This document shows, piece after piece, positions 1 through 9,109 of a stretch of 64,000 nt of DNA. The notes beneath the pieces were generated by a model, which was not told where the DNA came from, did no database searches, and saw only the letters and a program-made list of their open reading frames with translations. The translations under genes were made by a program, and so were the position numbers. Numbering within the stretch: the first letter of the stretch is position 1; every line of letters starts with the position of its first letter. This DNA is from Pseudomonas asturiensis (GTDB lineage: Bacteria > Pseudomonadota > Gammaproteobacteria > Pseudomonadales > Pseudomonadaceae), in NCBI RefSeq assembly GCF_900143095.1, contig NZ_FRDA01000005.1, positions 1-64,000 of the forward strand. Direction: 5' to 3'.

Positions 1-356
1 CAATAAACGCAGCGTGCTCTACAAGGCCAAGCGCAAGATCGAGTACTGCAAAGCTCAAACACGGGCCAAGGTCGAGCATCCGTTTCGCGTAATCAAGCGT
101 CAGTTTGGCTACGTGAAAGTGCGCTTTCGTGGGCTGGTGAAAAACACAGCTCAGCTGACCACGCTGTTCGCCCTGTCGAATCTGTGGATGGCTCGAAAAC
201 AGCTGATGGGTATGGGTGAGTTGCGCGTTTAACAAGGGAAACAGGGCGAAAATGCCCTCAACGCAGGCTGCACCAGGCCATTTTCAGCGAATAGCGCTGT
301 TTGCCGAGTGCATTTTCGACTTGCCGCTGACGCGCGGCAAGTTGATCGGAGCATCC
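1..356 (+). mobile_element. 3' part of an IS5-family insertion sequence
   Basis: The window opens inside an IS5-type transposase gene. About 125 bases of non-coding DNA follow its stop. The right boundary is inferred: a CTAG at 357-360 would fit the 4-bp YTAR-type target duplication common in this family, which would put the end of the element at about 356. The left end lies outside the window, so the inverted repeat cannot be matched. Confidence 0.55.
2..232 (+). CDS. IS5-family transposase, C-terminal fragment
   Basis: This is the last 76 codons of a DDE transposase, which catalyses cut-and-paste movement of its IS. The frame is open from base 2, so the gene continues to the left. The segment [14 protein letters not shown] carries the catalytic Glu of the DDE triad with the following R/K-rich helix, which is typical of IS5 enzymes. 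The C-terminal run [17 protein letters not shown] is the usual IS5 tail. Whether the full element is intact cannot be judged here. It marks the left edge of an accessory stretch. Confidence 0.85.
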   Translation, partial: NKRSVLYKAKRKIEYCKAQTRAKVEHPFRVIKRQFGYVKVRFRGLVKNTAQLTTLFALSNLWMARKQLMGMGELRV

Positions 357-360
357 CTAG

Positions 361-635
361 CACTTGCCTTGTTTTTTAACAATGCGATGTCTCTGTGAGA
401 AGTAAGGGGTGTGAAAGCAGGCGTCGCGTATGAGTGGGTATAAGTGCAGGTTTTATAAATGTTTTCATGTGGTATTTATTTATAACATTCGGCAAGGCTG
501 ATACGAGTACTTTTATTCAAGGGGCGCGAGATGACGGCTGCGGACCCGGGATCACAAGTTTAAAAAACAGTCTTTCGGCGCTGACTCACCGTTGAGTGCG
601 CAGCTCGCCGGATCTTATAAATAAGGATTTTACGT
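361..635. other. AT-rich intergenic region, nothing clear
   Basis: About 275 bases lie between the IS end and the first full gene. The stretch is AT-richer than the core genes in the window. I searched it for a hrp-box-like promoter (GGAACC-N15/16-CCAC) and did not find one. The last bases hold the Shine-Dalgarno of the next gene. No other feature is supportable. Confidence 0.4.
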
Positions 636-1070
636 ATGAAAAAGTTATTGCCTGTAGCGTTGCTGTTTGTCTCGGTTGCCAGCGTGGCAGCTGATTTTTC
701 GGTGACGACTACTCGGACACCTACCAACATTATGGGGCCGGGTCATAACGCATTCACTCGGCACCAATTAAAGCTTTCTGAGTATCCGCGTGGTGCCGCC
801 ATGAGCTCTCGATTACGAAGGCTGTCATGGTCGGCGACTGTATTTCCAGAAAGCACAGGAGAGACAGCAGAAATCTGTTATCGCAGAGGCGGCGTCCACA
901 ACTCGCATTGCGAACCCATCACTCCAGGTCTGAGTGGGAGCACTGAGTTATTCAATAAGTACGGGTATAGCTATGCGACAGATGTGTTGATCAGGCACAG
1001 AGCCGAAGAGGGTCCATGGTCTAGCAAACCGCTTGGCACAGAGAGCGTCACTTTTCACTTGAGCCACTAA
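636..1070 (+). CDS. small secreted protein, unknown function
   Basis: I do not recognise this 144-residue protein. It begins with a clear Sec signal peptide: KK, a hydrophobic core LLPVALLFVSVASV, and a probable cleavage site after A-A-A at about residue 19. The mature part is about 125 residues with two Cys (in EICYRRG and NSHCEP), which could form a disulphide in the periplasm. The ATG is preceded by AAGGA at good spacing. It lies 44 bases upstream of another unknown gene on the same strand, so the two may be co-transcribed. The DNA is AT-richer than the core genes and the gene sits beside an IS end, which suggests acquired DNA. Function is unknown. Confidence 0.75.
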   Translation: MKKLLPVALLFVSVASVAADFSVTTTRTPTNIMGPGHNAFTRHQLKLSEYPRGAAMSSRLRRLSWSATVFPESTGETAEICYRRGGVHNSHCEPITPGLSGSTELFNKYGYSYATDVLIRHRAEEGPWSSKPLGTESVTFHLSH

Positions 1071-1119
1071 GGAGTCACCCTCTGGCGATTTTCGTCAGGG
1101 GGTTAAGGAGAGGGTGTGT

Positions 1120-1992
1120 ATGAGAGTTGCAAATCCCAGTTCTGAAGTACGGTCTGCGCTTCTCCAACTTGAAAACAGAACGCAGGTCTCAAAAGAGGTT
1201 CCGGCCAGGAGGGACTTTCCAGCAGCGTCTGACACGCGTGACACATTTAAAATTAGCGGTCAAGCCCTGCTCAAGCATCGCCTCTTTGGTATGACTGACC
1301 CTGATCGCAACGCGCCGCAGTTGGGTAAAACGCAGATGGGCACTTCAATGAATTACGTGGCATTTCTTACCCGTGATGACAGAAGATTTCTCGGTGAAGT
1401 TTACGAATGGGCCAGAGACAACAGCATGGACCTGAAGTACGTCGACAGCCTGGGCCTAAACCTTGCCAGTTACCGCGAGCATGACGACGGCAGAACAGTC
1501 GGGCGGCTGAATCAAGGGAAGGTGTTCGATAAGGACGGACATGCGATGTATTACAGCTTTACCGAAAAGGATGCAGCGACTGCCCAGCGTATTCTGAGTA
1601 GCACGGCACTTACGTCCACCCGATTGGATCAGGGGTTCGTTCGATTTATAACGGATAAGGACTACGGTGCGATGCACCATAATGATTTCGACTTCATGGA
1701 ACAGGTGATCAAAAGGTTTTCAGAAGCAGGTCTTGATCGTTCATTCTCTGAGTCAGCATTTTCGGCGTACGAATACAAGAAAGACAACTTTATAATGACG
1801 CGCTCAAAGGATAAACGTGTGTTGGGCGAAGCCGATCATTTAGAGACCGGGCACTTCACAAAAAAATCAACAAAACCCAAACCTATCACTCTGGAATCCC
1901 TGCGCGCCGATCTGCGCCAGGCGTTGTTTCAAGCGATGGGGGTCAAGAGCTTTTCATCACTGTTCGCGCTGTTGTTCAAGGACAAACGATAG
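1120..1992 (+). CDS. hypothetical cytoplasmic protein, 290 aa
   Basis: I do not recognise a domain. The product is hydrophilic, with no signal peptide or membrane segment, and has a basic C-terminal region (KKSTKPKP) followed by a Leu/Phe-rich tail. A GTG at 1114 is also in frame, but AAGGAG at about 1105-1110 is only 3-4 bases from it and about 9 from the ATG at 1120, so the ATG is preferred. It follows the small secreted-protein gene in the same orientation. I considered a type III effector, but there is an acidic residue in the first 12 positions, Ser is not enriched and no hrp box was seen. Composition suggests acquired DNA. Confidence 0.7.
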   Translation: MRVANPSSEVRSALLQLENRTQVSKEVPARRDFPAASDTRDTFKISGQALLKHRLFGMTDPDRNAPQLGKTQMGTSMNYVAFLTRDDRRFLGEVYEWARDNSMDLKYVDSLGLNLASYREHDDGRTVGRLNQGKVFDKDGHAMYYSFTEKDAATAQRILSSTALTSTRLDQGFVRFITDKDYGAMHHNDFDFMEQVIKRFSEAGLDRSFSESAFSAYEYKKDNFIMTRSKDKRVLGEADHLETGHFTKKSTKPKPITLESLRADLRQALFQAMGVKSFSSLFALLFKDKR

Positions 1993-1996
1993 CCCG

Positions 1997-3067
1997 TTAG
2001 GTCTGAACACCCATCGTGGAGCAGTCTTCTGTATCGGCGACGACCACCCGGTTGCGGCCCGTGCTCTTGGCAAGATACAGCGCCTTGTCGGCTTCGTGCA
2101 GCCAGATGGAGGTGTCGGCCAGCGAGTCAGCGTAAGCCGCAATGCCGATGCTGAGGCTTACCTTGAGGTCCTGGTGCAACGAATAGGTAAGCTCGTCGAT
2201 GGCCAGACGCAGGCGTTCAAGTATTTCCCTGGCCTGAACCTGATTGGTGTCCGGCAGGATGATGCAGAACTCGTCGCCGCCACATCGCCCGGTGAGATCG
2301 CCGTCTCGCAGGTTCTCCATCAGCGCCTGGCTGATGTTCTGCAGGACGGTATCGCCGACGAGGTGCCCGTAAGTATCGTTGATCAGCTTGAAGTGGTCGA
2401 TGTCGATCAGTGCCACCGTGCACGTCTGTTTCAGCTCCTGGCTTTTGGCAAACTCGATGTCCAACAGGTCTTTCCACGCACCGTGGTTCAGCAGTCCGGT
2501 CAGGCTGTCGGTACGGCTGAGCCTGCGCAGGACGTTGCGGTGCTCGGACAGTTTGATCGTGACCTGATGGCTCATCCAGCCAATGAAAATCGGATAGATC
2601 ATCAAGACCGGAAGGCAGGCATACATCTGCGCCGGATTGCTGTCCAGGTGCACGGCAGGGTTGAGTACCAGCAGGGCGACAAGCACGCCGACGGCTTGTG
2701 CGATCAGGCCCCGCAGCATCAAACGGGGACCTGCTGCCGCCATGTTGTGCATCGCCATCATCGCCACGACAGTGGCGCTGGGCAAAATGCTGAACCCCAT
2801 GGCCCCTATCCAGAAACCACCGGCCAGTGAGTCAGCCAGAAGATTGCGCCATTCGGCCTTGTACGGTTCGCGTGATGCTCGGGCCAGTCGATAAGCAAGG
2901 TGCGGCCAGATGAGGGCATTGAAGATTGCCAGCGGCCATAGCCAGAGCGCAGCGTTTACATGAAAAAGAGAGACCGCAACCGTCACGAAACCTACGCCGA
3001 CCCCAAGTGTTCTGGGTGCGTAAATTCGCTTGGCAAATGCCTGGCCTCTCCCCTGATATACGTTCAT
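1997..3067 (-). CDS. MASE2-GGDEF diguanylate cyclase (AdrA/DgcC type)
   Basis: The enzyme makes c-di-GMP from two GTP and promotes the sessile or biofilm state. The N-terminal ~170 residues match the MASE2 membrane sensor pattern of AdrA: APRTLGVG near the start, WPHLAYRLARAS, then ADSLAGGFWIGAMGFSILPS, with several hydrophobic helices. The C-terminal GGDEF domain starts at LSRTDSLTGLLN. It carries an intact active site RCGGDEF and an RDGD inhibitory site (RxxD) five residues upstream, so catalysis and product feedback are both likely. The length of 356 residues is usual for the family. It converges with the upstream gene, with only 4 bases between the two stops. Confidence 0.92.
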   Translation of the reverse strand: MNVYQGRGQAFAKRIYAPRTLGVGVGFVTVAVSLFHVNAALWLWPLAIFNALIWPHLAYRLARASREPYKAEWRNLLADSLAGGFWIGAMGFSILPSATVVAMMAMHNMAAAGPRLMLRGLIAQAVGVLVALLVLNPAVHLDSNPAQMYACLPVLMIYPIFIGWMSHQVTIKLSEHRNVLRRLSRTDSLTGLLNHGAWKDLLDIEFAKSQELKQTCTVALIDIDHFKLINDTYGHLVGDTVLQNISQALMENLRDGDLTGRCGGDEFCIILPDTNQVQAREILERLRLAIDELTYSLHQDLKVSLSIGIAAYADSLADTSIWLHEADKALYLAKSTGRNRVVVADTEDCSTMGVQT

Positions 3068-3322
3068 AGCCTGTACCGGACATGGTGTAGAACCGGTCAG
3101 ACATCTCCCTCTTGACCGAAAGGCCTGAGTTTGAGGCTTTGCTCAGGTCGTGTGAAGATCAAATTGCCATTATTTGATGAAGGTTAGTCGAGTTCATTGA
3201 GCGTACGCGTTTTGAGCGAAAGTCATCAGCCATTGATAGGCAGCCATCTGCTTGAGCCTCTGACAGCCGTTCTCGGTCAGACCGGCTGCCAGTGATCACA
3301 CCGATTTGCTCGTCGGACTGAG

Positions 3323-4525
3323 TCAGATTGTTGCCTTGGCGCTGCGAAGCTTGGTCATCCAGGCCAGTGCGATCGCCAGCAGGGCGACGATGGCCGCCAC
3401 GTAGCCCACCGCTTGCAGACCCAGATGTTCGATGGTGAAGCCACCGATGATGGAGCCCAGCCCGATGCCCGCGTTGGCGGCGGACACATTCAACGTTCCT
3501 GCCAGGGCCTGGGCATGAGGCGCGGCGTTCATCACGCGGATCTGGCAGATCGGGAACAGGGCTGTGTGCGCAATACCCCATATCACCAGCACCACGGCCA
3601 GCAACGGCATGGAGCCGGCAGCCGGAACGCTGGCGCTCATGCCCAACGCCAGCAGCAGAGCGAATACCATGGTCGAGCCCAACGGGCTGCGATCCACATA
3701 GCGGCCGCCCAGCGCATTGCCGATCAGGCCTACCGCACCGAAGCCCATCAGCCACCAGCCCACCTGCGCCGATTCGATACCTGCGATGCGCTCAAGGGTG
3801 TCTGCCAGATAGGTGTAGGCGCCAAACATCGCAGTAAACAGCAGGATCGACAGCAGCAGATTGGCGATGAAGTAGGGATCACGCAGGATACGTGCTTGCT
3901 GAGCCAGGCCGACCTTCTTCGTACGCGCCATTTTTGGCATCGAGAGGGCCAGCAGCAGCGCCATCAGAGCCGACAGCAGCGTCAATGCCCAAAACGCACC
4001 GCGCCAGCCTACTGCGTCGGCAAATACTGTTCCTAGTGGAATGCCGAACAGCATGGCGGCCGAGATGCCCAGGTAGACCTGCGCCACTGCTTTGCCCGCC
4101 TGCCTGGGGCCAGCCATCATGCTTGCGGTTTCGCTGGCCGTGCCCCAGAACACGGGCAGCGCCAGTGCCGGGATGAAACGCGCCAGAGCCAGCACCCACA
4201 GGTTGCTGGACATCGCCGCCAGCGCATTGGACGCCGCGAAAATCAGCAGAATGACGATGAAGGTCCGTTTGCGGTCCAGGTGCGACAGCATCGCTGTCAG
4301 AGGTGGCCCGAACAGCATCACGGTGAAGGCAAACAGCGTGACCAGAAGACCGGCTGTGGAAATGGAGATGCCCAGGTCTCGGGCCATGGCCGGGAGCAGG
4401 CCGATGATCAGAAACTCGGTGGTGACGATCACAAAGCCGGCCAGGGCCAGGATAGCGATGGACAGACCCGCGCCTGTCGAGCGTTCGCCCGTAGCGCCCG
4501 CGGTAGTTGTTTCAAGAGACGGCAT
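3323..4525 (-). CDS. MFS transporter (AraJ/sugar-efflux-like)
   Basis: This is a 400-residue inner-membrane major facilitator with about 12 hydrophobic segments, probably a proton-driven exporter. The family loop motif between helices 2 and 3 is visible as LSHLDRKRTFI. The sequence GFVIVTTEFLIIGLLPAMARDLGIS near the N-terminus is characteristic of the AraJ/YdhP-like drug and sugar efflux branch. It is transcribed divergently from a LysR-type gene, which is the usual arrangement for an exporter controlled by its neighbour. The substrate cannot be read from the sequence. Confidence 0.9.
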   Translation of the reverse strand: MPSLETTTAGATGERSTGAGLSIAILALAGFVIVTTEFLIIGLLPAMARDLGISISTAGLLVTLFAFTVMLFGPPLTAMLSHLDRKRTFIVILLIFAASNALAAMSSNLWVLALARFIPALALPVFWGTASETASMMAGPRQAGKAVAQVYLGISAAMLFGIPLGTVFADAVGWRGAFWALTLLSALMALLLALSMPKMARTKKVGLAQQARILRDPYFIANLLLSILLFTAMFGAYTYLADTLERIAGIESAQVGWWLMGFGAVGLIGNALGGRYVDRSPLGSTMVFALLLALGMSASVPAAGSMPLLAVVLVIWGIAHTALFPICQIRVMNAAPHAQALAGTLNVSAANAGIGLGSIIGGFTIEHLGLQAVGYVAAIVALLAIALAWMTKLRSAKATI

Positions 4526-4592
4526 GACACAAAACCCGTTAGAAATAAGTGCGACAGCTTATTGCAGAAGGTAATTCCTATCTTTGGTAAAT

Positions 4593-4611
4593 ATTCCATG
4601 CATTATGGAAT
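4593..4611. promoter_or_regulatory. inverted repeat, candidate LysR operator
   Basis: A perfect 7-bp inverted repeat with a 5-bp spacer, ATTCCATGCATTATGGAAT, lies between the divergent MFS and LysR genes. Position and dyad symmetry suit a LysR-type binding site that controls both. The exact T-N11-A pattern is not met, so this remains an inference. Confidence 0.5.
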
Positions 4612-4637
4612 CTATTTCACTAATTGGGGAAAGTGTT

Positions 4638-5546
4638 GTGCTGTCCACGGATCGTCTTAAAGGCATTGAAACGTTTGTTGCGGTTGCGCATGCGGGCAGT
4701 TTTACTGCCGCTGCCGAGCGCCTCAATCTGACCAACTCTGCCGTCAGCAAAAGCGTGGCCCGCCTGGAAAACCGTCTGGGCATGCGCTTGTTTCAGCGCA
4801 CGACCCGCAGCCTGTCACTGAGCGAAGAGGGTGCGGCTTACCTTGCGGTGTGCACTCGTATGCTGGCCGAGCTTGAAGACGCAGAAACTGCCCTGGCCGC
4901 GCAACGCCGCGAGCCTGCCGGATTGCTGCGCATCGACCTGCCCGCGACCTTTGGCCGACAGCACGTGCTGCCGTTGATCCTGGCGTTCACTGAAAACCAT
5001 CCCAGACTTCGCCCGCGCGTGACGTTCACGGACCGCTTCGTCGATATTCTGGAGGAGGGCGTCGACCTTGCCGTGCGCATCGGCGGGCCTCAGGTCTGGC
5101 CTGCCGGTCTGGGCCATCGCTATCTGGGCACCGAGCGCGTGATCTTTTGTGCAGCGCCTGCTTACCTGCATCGCCACGGCATGCCTCGTACGTTCGATGA
5201 GCTGGTCGACCATGCGTGCATCCTGTTCGGACGCGGGGATGGCAGCATCAGCCCGTGGCTGTTTATCGACGCACAAGGGCAGCCGGAAACGCGTGTGATC
5301 GAGGCGCGTATCGTGGTGGGCAATGGCGAAGCGCTGGTCGCTGCCGTGACGTCGGGGTTTGGCATCGCGCAACTGGCAACCTGGCTGATCAAGGATCAAC
5401 TGCAACGCGGCGAGCTGGTGGAAATACTTCCAGACCTCTCTACCGAAGGTTTGGCGTTACATCTGGCCTGGCCCCGCAGCCGTGAGGCCTTGCCCAAGGT
5501 GCAAGGTCTGATCGAGCTGCTATCAGGTGCACTGCGTGTTGAGTGA
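4638..5546 (+). CDS. LysR-family transcriptional regulator
   Basis: The protein is a 302-residue regulator. An N-terminal winged helix-turn-helix (GSFTAAAERLNLTNSAVSKS) is followed by the linker helix and a substrate-binding domain starting around PAGLLRIDLPATFG. I chose the GTG at 4638 (protein VLSTDRLKGIETF) because GGGGA lies about 10 bases upstream. The upstream TTG at 4584 and ATG at 4605 would overlap the inverted repeat at 4593-4611. It is divergent from the MFS gene and probably controls it. The domain organisation is that of the CrgA/DsdC-like group that often governs efflux or quinone-stress genes, but the ligand is unknown. Confidence 0.9.
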   Translation: MLSTDRLKGIETFVAVAHAGSFTAAAERLNLTNSAVSKSVARLENRLGMRLFQRTTRSLSLSEEGAAYLAVCTRMLAELEDAETALAAQRREPAGLLRIDLPATFGRQHVLPLILAFTENHPRLRPRVTFTDRFVDILEEGVDLAVRIGGPQVWPAGLGHRYLGTERVIFCAAPAYLHRHGMPRTFDELVDHACILFGRGDGSISPWLFIDAQGQPETRVIEARIVVGNGEALVAAVTSGFGIAQLATWLIKDQLQRGELVEILPDLSTEGLALHLAWPRSREALPKVQGLIELLSGALRVE

Positions 5547-5756
5547 TTGACCGGCGTAAGCGATCAGGCTGCGGTGCGCAAGCGTCACGCGCACGCTCAG
5601 ATAACAGAAAGTCGCCACGATTTACCTGCCGCTGTTAGTTATCGTGATCTGCAGGTTCGCCTGCGAATGAGGGTCGAAGGGCGCAAGTAGGCAGGAAGAA
5701 GCGCGGATCGGCTCGCGTCGACTGGGTATCGAGCGATCCGCGTTCGGGCCCGATCG

Positions 5757-6341
5757 TTACTGACCGATAACTGCTTTTACCAGTGCAGCATGCTCTTTCG
5801 GGTTTTTAGCGTTGGACACCACGTTGAGAATCGCCGCACGCGTGCCGGATGCGGCCATGATCGTGGTGCTCAAGACCTGCGCATCGCTCATGGTTGCCGA
5901 GGTGTCGAGCTGGCGGATACCCAGGCCGTTCTTCTTGACGATTTTCTTCTCACCCAGTTTCTTGAAGTCCTTGTAGCCAGTGCTTTGCTGGGCAAGGATG
6001 CCAGTCACCAGACCCTCAAGTACCACGCTGTCGTTGTCGCTGGCCTGCACGCCCATCGGGATCGGGGTTTCGGTCACGATGACCACGCGCTTGTCGGCGG
6101 CGTTGGAGTAAAGCGCACCGCTCACGCCCTGCGCTTTGGCATTGGCATCGATCTCTGGCATCTCGCCTTGCACGTACCCGGCTGGCAACGTAAATGCCAG
6201 TTTGCCGCCCAGCAATGAAGCTTTTTGAGCCGCAGTGGAGGTGGCTGCAGGTGCGTTGGTGGCCGCTTGAACACTGACGATTCCCTGAGCGCCGAACAGC
6301 GCCACGCACATCGCGATTGCCTTGAAACTGAAAGACCGCAT
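5757..6341 (-). CDS. exported protein, unknown function
   Basis: This is a 194-residue protein with a Sec signal peptide (MRSFSFKAIAMCVALFGAQGIVSVQA, given here by its ends R2 to A26) and a probable cut after the AxA at about residue 26. The mature protein holds a region LAFTLPAGYVQGEMP typical of small Pseudomonas periplasmic proteins of unknown role. AGGGAG lies 6 bases before the ATG at 6341 and fixes the start; the frame is open 54 codons further upstream but without a ribosome site. An imperfect hairpin at about 5703-5738 just downstream could terminate it. No enzymatic motif was seen. Confidence 0.8.
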   Translation of the reverse strand: MRSFSFKAIAMCVALFGAQGIVSVQAATNAPAATSTAAQKASLLGGKLAFTLPAGYVQGEMPEIDANAKAQGVSGALYSNAADKRVVIVTETPIPMGVQASDNDSVVLEGLVTGILAQQSTGYKDFKKLGEKKIVKKNGLGIRQLDTSATMSDAQVLSTTIMAASGTRAAILNVVSNAKNPKEHAALVKAVIGQ

Positions 6342-6429
6342 TGGAACTCCCTGATTGTCTGATGACAGATAGATAGCAGTGTGACTGGGGAATGTGAGCA
6401 GGCAGACGGAGAAAAGTGCCGCAATTCCC

Positions 6430-6804
6430 TTAATCCTTGCGAAAAATAGGCCGTATCCCACGGCATTTGGGATACGCCGCACATCCCCAGAACTCCCCGG
6501 CATTTTTGCCGGTACGAGCCACTTTGATCACCATCGGCTTTTTGCAGTGCGGACAACCGGGCGTTGCGGGCTTGGGCTCGGGCTTGGAGATAGCGGGTCG
6601 ATGCGGCTTTTTGCGCAGCCGGGTCGTGTTGTGGGCAGGTGGCTTGCTGACGGGCGCCACCGTCGGCGGCGACTCTGGTCGCGGTGGAGGCTCGACGGGA
6701 TGTTCATGGCTGTGGCGTGAACCCATGCCTTTGCGCAACACCCCGAACAATCGGCGTATGACGTTGAGGATTTCTGGCAAGGGGGATGGATTCTTGCGTG
6801 CCAT
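6430..6804 (-). CDS. small protein with topoisomerase-type C4 zinc finger
   Basis: The 124-residue product ends in a four-Cys zinc-binding domain of the zf-C4_Topoisom type: GCPHCKKPM, then about 16 residues, then FWGCAAYPKCRG. This is the same module found at the C-terminus of bacterial DNA topoisomerase I, where it contacts single-stranded DNA. The first 70 residues are basic and Pro-rich and look disordered. A stand-alone protein of this kind is probably a nucleic-acid-binding accessory factor, but no partner is evident here. The gene stops 88 bases before the start of the exported-protein gene on the same strand and may be transcribed with it. Confidence 0.8.
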   Translation of the reverse strand: MARKNPSPLPEILNVIRRLFGVLRKGMGSRHSHEHPVEPPPRPESPPTVAPVSKPPAHNTTRLRKKPHRPAISKPEPKPATPGCPHCKKPMVIKVARTGKNAGEFWGCAAYPKCRGIRPIFRKD

Positions 6805-7095
6805 TTCGGGTTTTCATGCCTTGGGTCAGTGCTTATCAACAGGCATGGTGCATAGTTCACGACGCCGAAGTAAAGCTGCCTTGCAGGTCTTCGTTCAGCC
6901 AGCACGCGTCATGCTGGCCAACCCTGTCGTTTACGCCGGGCTCAGTGCCTGAGCGTTAATTGCTAAAGGCTGCTAAAGGCCCGTGCGATTGGGGCGATAC
7001 AAAAAGCAGAACGTTGGTTGTTACTTTGAAGGGCTGTGCTACACCTTCAGAACTGACCCGGGCTACTGTGCAGTTATCAGGGAGTGGATCTATTC

Positions 7096-8661
7096 ATGCG
7101 CGTCAATATGCCTGTTACTCAGACCGAGCGAACCTTTCCCGCGTCTGAGCGCCTTATCTCCACGACCGACCTCAACAGCCACATCACCTATTGCAACGAC
7201 GCCTTCGTCGCGCTCAGCGGTTTCACGCGCGAAGAGCTGGTGGGGCAGCCCCACAACCTGGTGCGTCACCCGGACATGCCAGCCTCGGTGTTCGCCCATA
7301 TGTGGGAAACCATCAAACAGGGCAAACCCTGGATGGGCGTGGTGAAAAACCGATCCAAGCAGGGCGATTACTACTGGGTCAGTGCCTACGTCACCGCCGT
7401 TTATGAAAACGGCCGTATCGTCGGTTATGAATCTGTTCGTTCGCTGCCGACTCGAGACCAGGTACGTCGTGCCGAAGCACTGTATGCCCGCTTGCGCGCG
7501 GGCAAGTCCGCAGTCTCCAGCGCCAGCACGGCGGCCTATCATCTCGTCCGCCAGTTACCGATGATTTTGTGTGCTCTGGCCTTGATAGTCGGCGTTTATC
7601 TGCTGGACGACACCGCGTCGTTCGGCATGATTCTGGTCGTACTGATCGCGTTGGGCAGCTTTCTTGAAGTCCGCCAGCGCAACAGCATCCGCAAAACCCT
7701 CGACGAACACCCCAAGGCGTTCAGCAGCGCGTTGGTTGCCCTGACCTACAGCGACAATCGTGGCCCGCAGGCGCAGCTTGACCTGGCCATGCTCAGTGAA
7801 GAAGCGCGTTTGCAAACCGCCTTGACCCGCCTGGCCGATACCGGCGAGAGCGTCAGGGCGCACGCCGGGCAGTCGGCCCAACTGTCGATTCGTCAGGCCG
7901 AATCGCTGGATCAACAGCGCAGCGAAGCGGACCAGTCGGCCACTGCCATCAACCAGATGGCGGCGACCATTCAGGAAGTCACCCACAACGTACAGAACAC
8001 CGCCCATGCCGCTGAAGAGGCCGACAAACTGGCTCAGCAGGGACGTGGTCTGGCCGATGAAAGCCTGCTGGCGATTCGGCACATGGCCAACTCCGTGACC
8101 GAGATCGGTCAGGCGGTCGGTGACCTGGCCAGCGCCACGCAGTCGATCGGCAGTGTGGTCGACGTGATTACCTCGATTGCCCAGCAAACCAACCTGCTGG
8201 CGCTCAACGCAGCCATCGAAGCTGCACGTGCGGGCGAACAGGGCCGAGGCTTTGCGGTAGTTGCCGATGAAGTCCGCTCGCTGGCGTCGCGCACGCAGTC
8301 CTCCACCGAACAGATTCAGCAGATCATTACTTCGTTGCGCGACGGCGCCGCCCGCGCAGTACAGACTGCCAACAAAGGCGAGCAGATCTCGCTGGAAAGC
8401 GTCGCCAGTGTCGAGGCCGTGCAAAAGGCACTCGATGGCATCAGCCAGTCGGTCACCCGTATCACGGGCATGAGCCAGCAAATGGCCTCGGCGTCGGAAG
8501 AGCAGAGCCATGTTGCGGAAAACATCAGCCAGCAAATCACCCGCATCGCTCAACTCTGCGACCAAAGCGCCGGCCAGGCTCAACAAGGCTCGCAGATCAG
8601 CAGCGAGCTGGAGCACATGGCGGAGTACCTGCATAGTCTGGCGGAGCGGTTTAGTCGGTAG
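7096..8661 (+). CDS. Aer-like PAS methyl-accepting chemotaxis protein
   Basis: This is a 521-residue energy/redox-taxis receptor. Residues ~15-120 form a PAS domain with the RHPDMP motif seen in Aer-type sensors that bind FAD. Two hydrophobic segments at ~155-170 and ~174-192 anchor it to the membrane without a periplasmic ligand domain. The rest is the coiled-coil signalling domain with the invariant hairpin tip [20 protein letters not shown]. It should signal to CheA/CheW. The ATG at 7096 lies 11 bases after AGGGAG; a GTG at 7084 in the same frame overlaps that ribosome site and is less likely. A REP palindrome follows immediately and may end transcription. Confidence 0.93.
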   Translation: MRVNMPVTQTERTFPASERLISTTDLNSHITYCNDAFVALSGFTREELVGQPHNLVRHPDMPASVFAHMWETIKQGKPWMGVVKNRSKQGDYYWVSAYVTAVYENGRIVGYESVRSLPTRDQVRRAEALYARLRAGKSAVSSASTAAYHLVRQLPMILCALALIVGVYLLDDTASFGMILVVLIALGSFLEVRQRNSIRKTLDEHPKAFSSALVALTYSDNRGPQAQLDLAMLSEEARLQTALTRLADTGESVRAHAGQSAQLSIRQAESLDQQRSEADQSATAINQMAATIQEVTHNVQNTAHAAEEADKLAQQGRGLADESLLAIRHMANSVTEIGQAVGDLASATQSIGSVVDVITSIAQQTNLLALNAAIEAARAGEQGRGFAVVADEVRSLASRTQSSTEQIQQIITSLRDGAARAVQTANKGEQISLESVASVEAVQKALDGISQSVTRITGMSQQMASASEEQSHVAENISQQITRIAQLCDQSAGQAQQGSQISSELEHMAEYLHSLAERFSR

Positions 8662-8664
8662 TCT

Positions 8665-8687
8665 TCGCGAGCAGGCTCGCTCCCACA
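8665..8687. repeat. REP palindrome (GCGAGC/GCTCGC type)
   Basis: A short imperfect palindrome, gcgagcaggctcgc followed by tcccac, lies 4 bases after the chemoreceptor stop. This is the well-known Pseudomonas REP class and could form a hairpin in the 3' UTR. Its core differs from the ggcggcttgccggcga class found elsewhere in the window. Confidence 0.8.
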
Positions 8688-8773
8688 AAAGCAGTCTTTA
8701 TGCAGTGGGTCAGGTTTTACTTGAGTTGAGACGGCGCCGGGACTCATTGCACGAGTGTTTGCTTATCGTGTGA

Positions 8774-9109
8774 TCAGTGATGTTTCCACAGCTTGAATTT
8801 CAAACGCGCGGGCTTGTAAAAAAAACGTTTTCTCTCTTTGGGTGAGGGCAGCGATAGTGCATGAGCGATCACCATGAAAAGCGAGATCCAGCCCAGCACT
8901 GAGTTATCGACTGTGCCAAGAAAGGGCAGCGTGCCGAGGCTCGCGAACTTAAAATGAACATGTCCGCAGGCTACGTTATAGATGATGAAGCCCCATAATT
9001 TGGGTGCCGAAAAATGATGCCCAGAAAGCGCATACCTTGCCCAGAACGCAGGAAAATAAAAGAGGGTCGTGGTGACCATAAAGATAAGGTACACGCTGAA
9101 GTTACTCAT
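8774..9109 (-). CDS. small membrane protein, candidate T6SS immunity protein
   Basis: A 111-residue protein with about three hydrophobic segments: residues ~5-24, a middle one around LWGFIIYNVACGHVHF, and one around VLGWISLFMVIAHAL. It has a very basic C-terminus. I do not recognise the family. Its start overlaps the end of the preceding DUF4225-like gene by 8 bases, and that gene overlaps hcp by 4, so the three form one translationally coupled unit. A small polytopic membrane protein just downstream of a putative membrane-active toxin is the usual position of an immunity protein; this role is inference. The DNA is AT-richer than its surroundings. Confidence 0.7.
   Translation of the reverse strand: MSNFSVYLIFMVTTTLFYFPAFWARYALSGHHFSAPKLWGFIIYNVACGHVHFKFASLGTLPFLGTVDNSVLGWISLFMVIAHALSLPSPKERKRFFYKPARLKFKLWKHH

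Noticed and set aside
1120..1992. Possible type III secretion effector
   Set aside because: No hrp-box upstream, an acidic residue in the first 12 positions and no Ser enrichment at the N-terminus.
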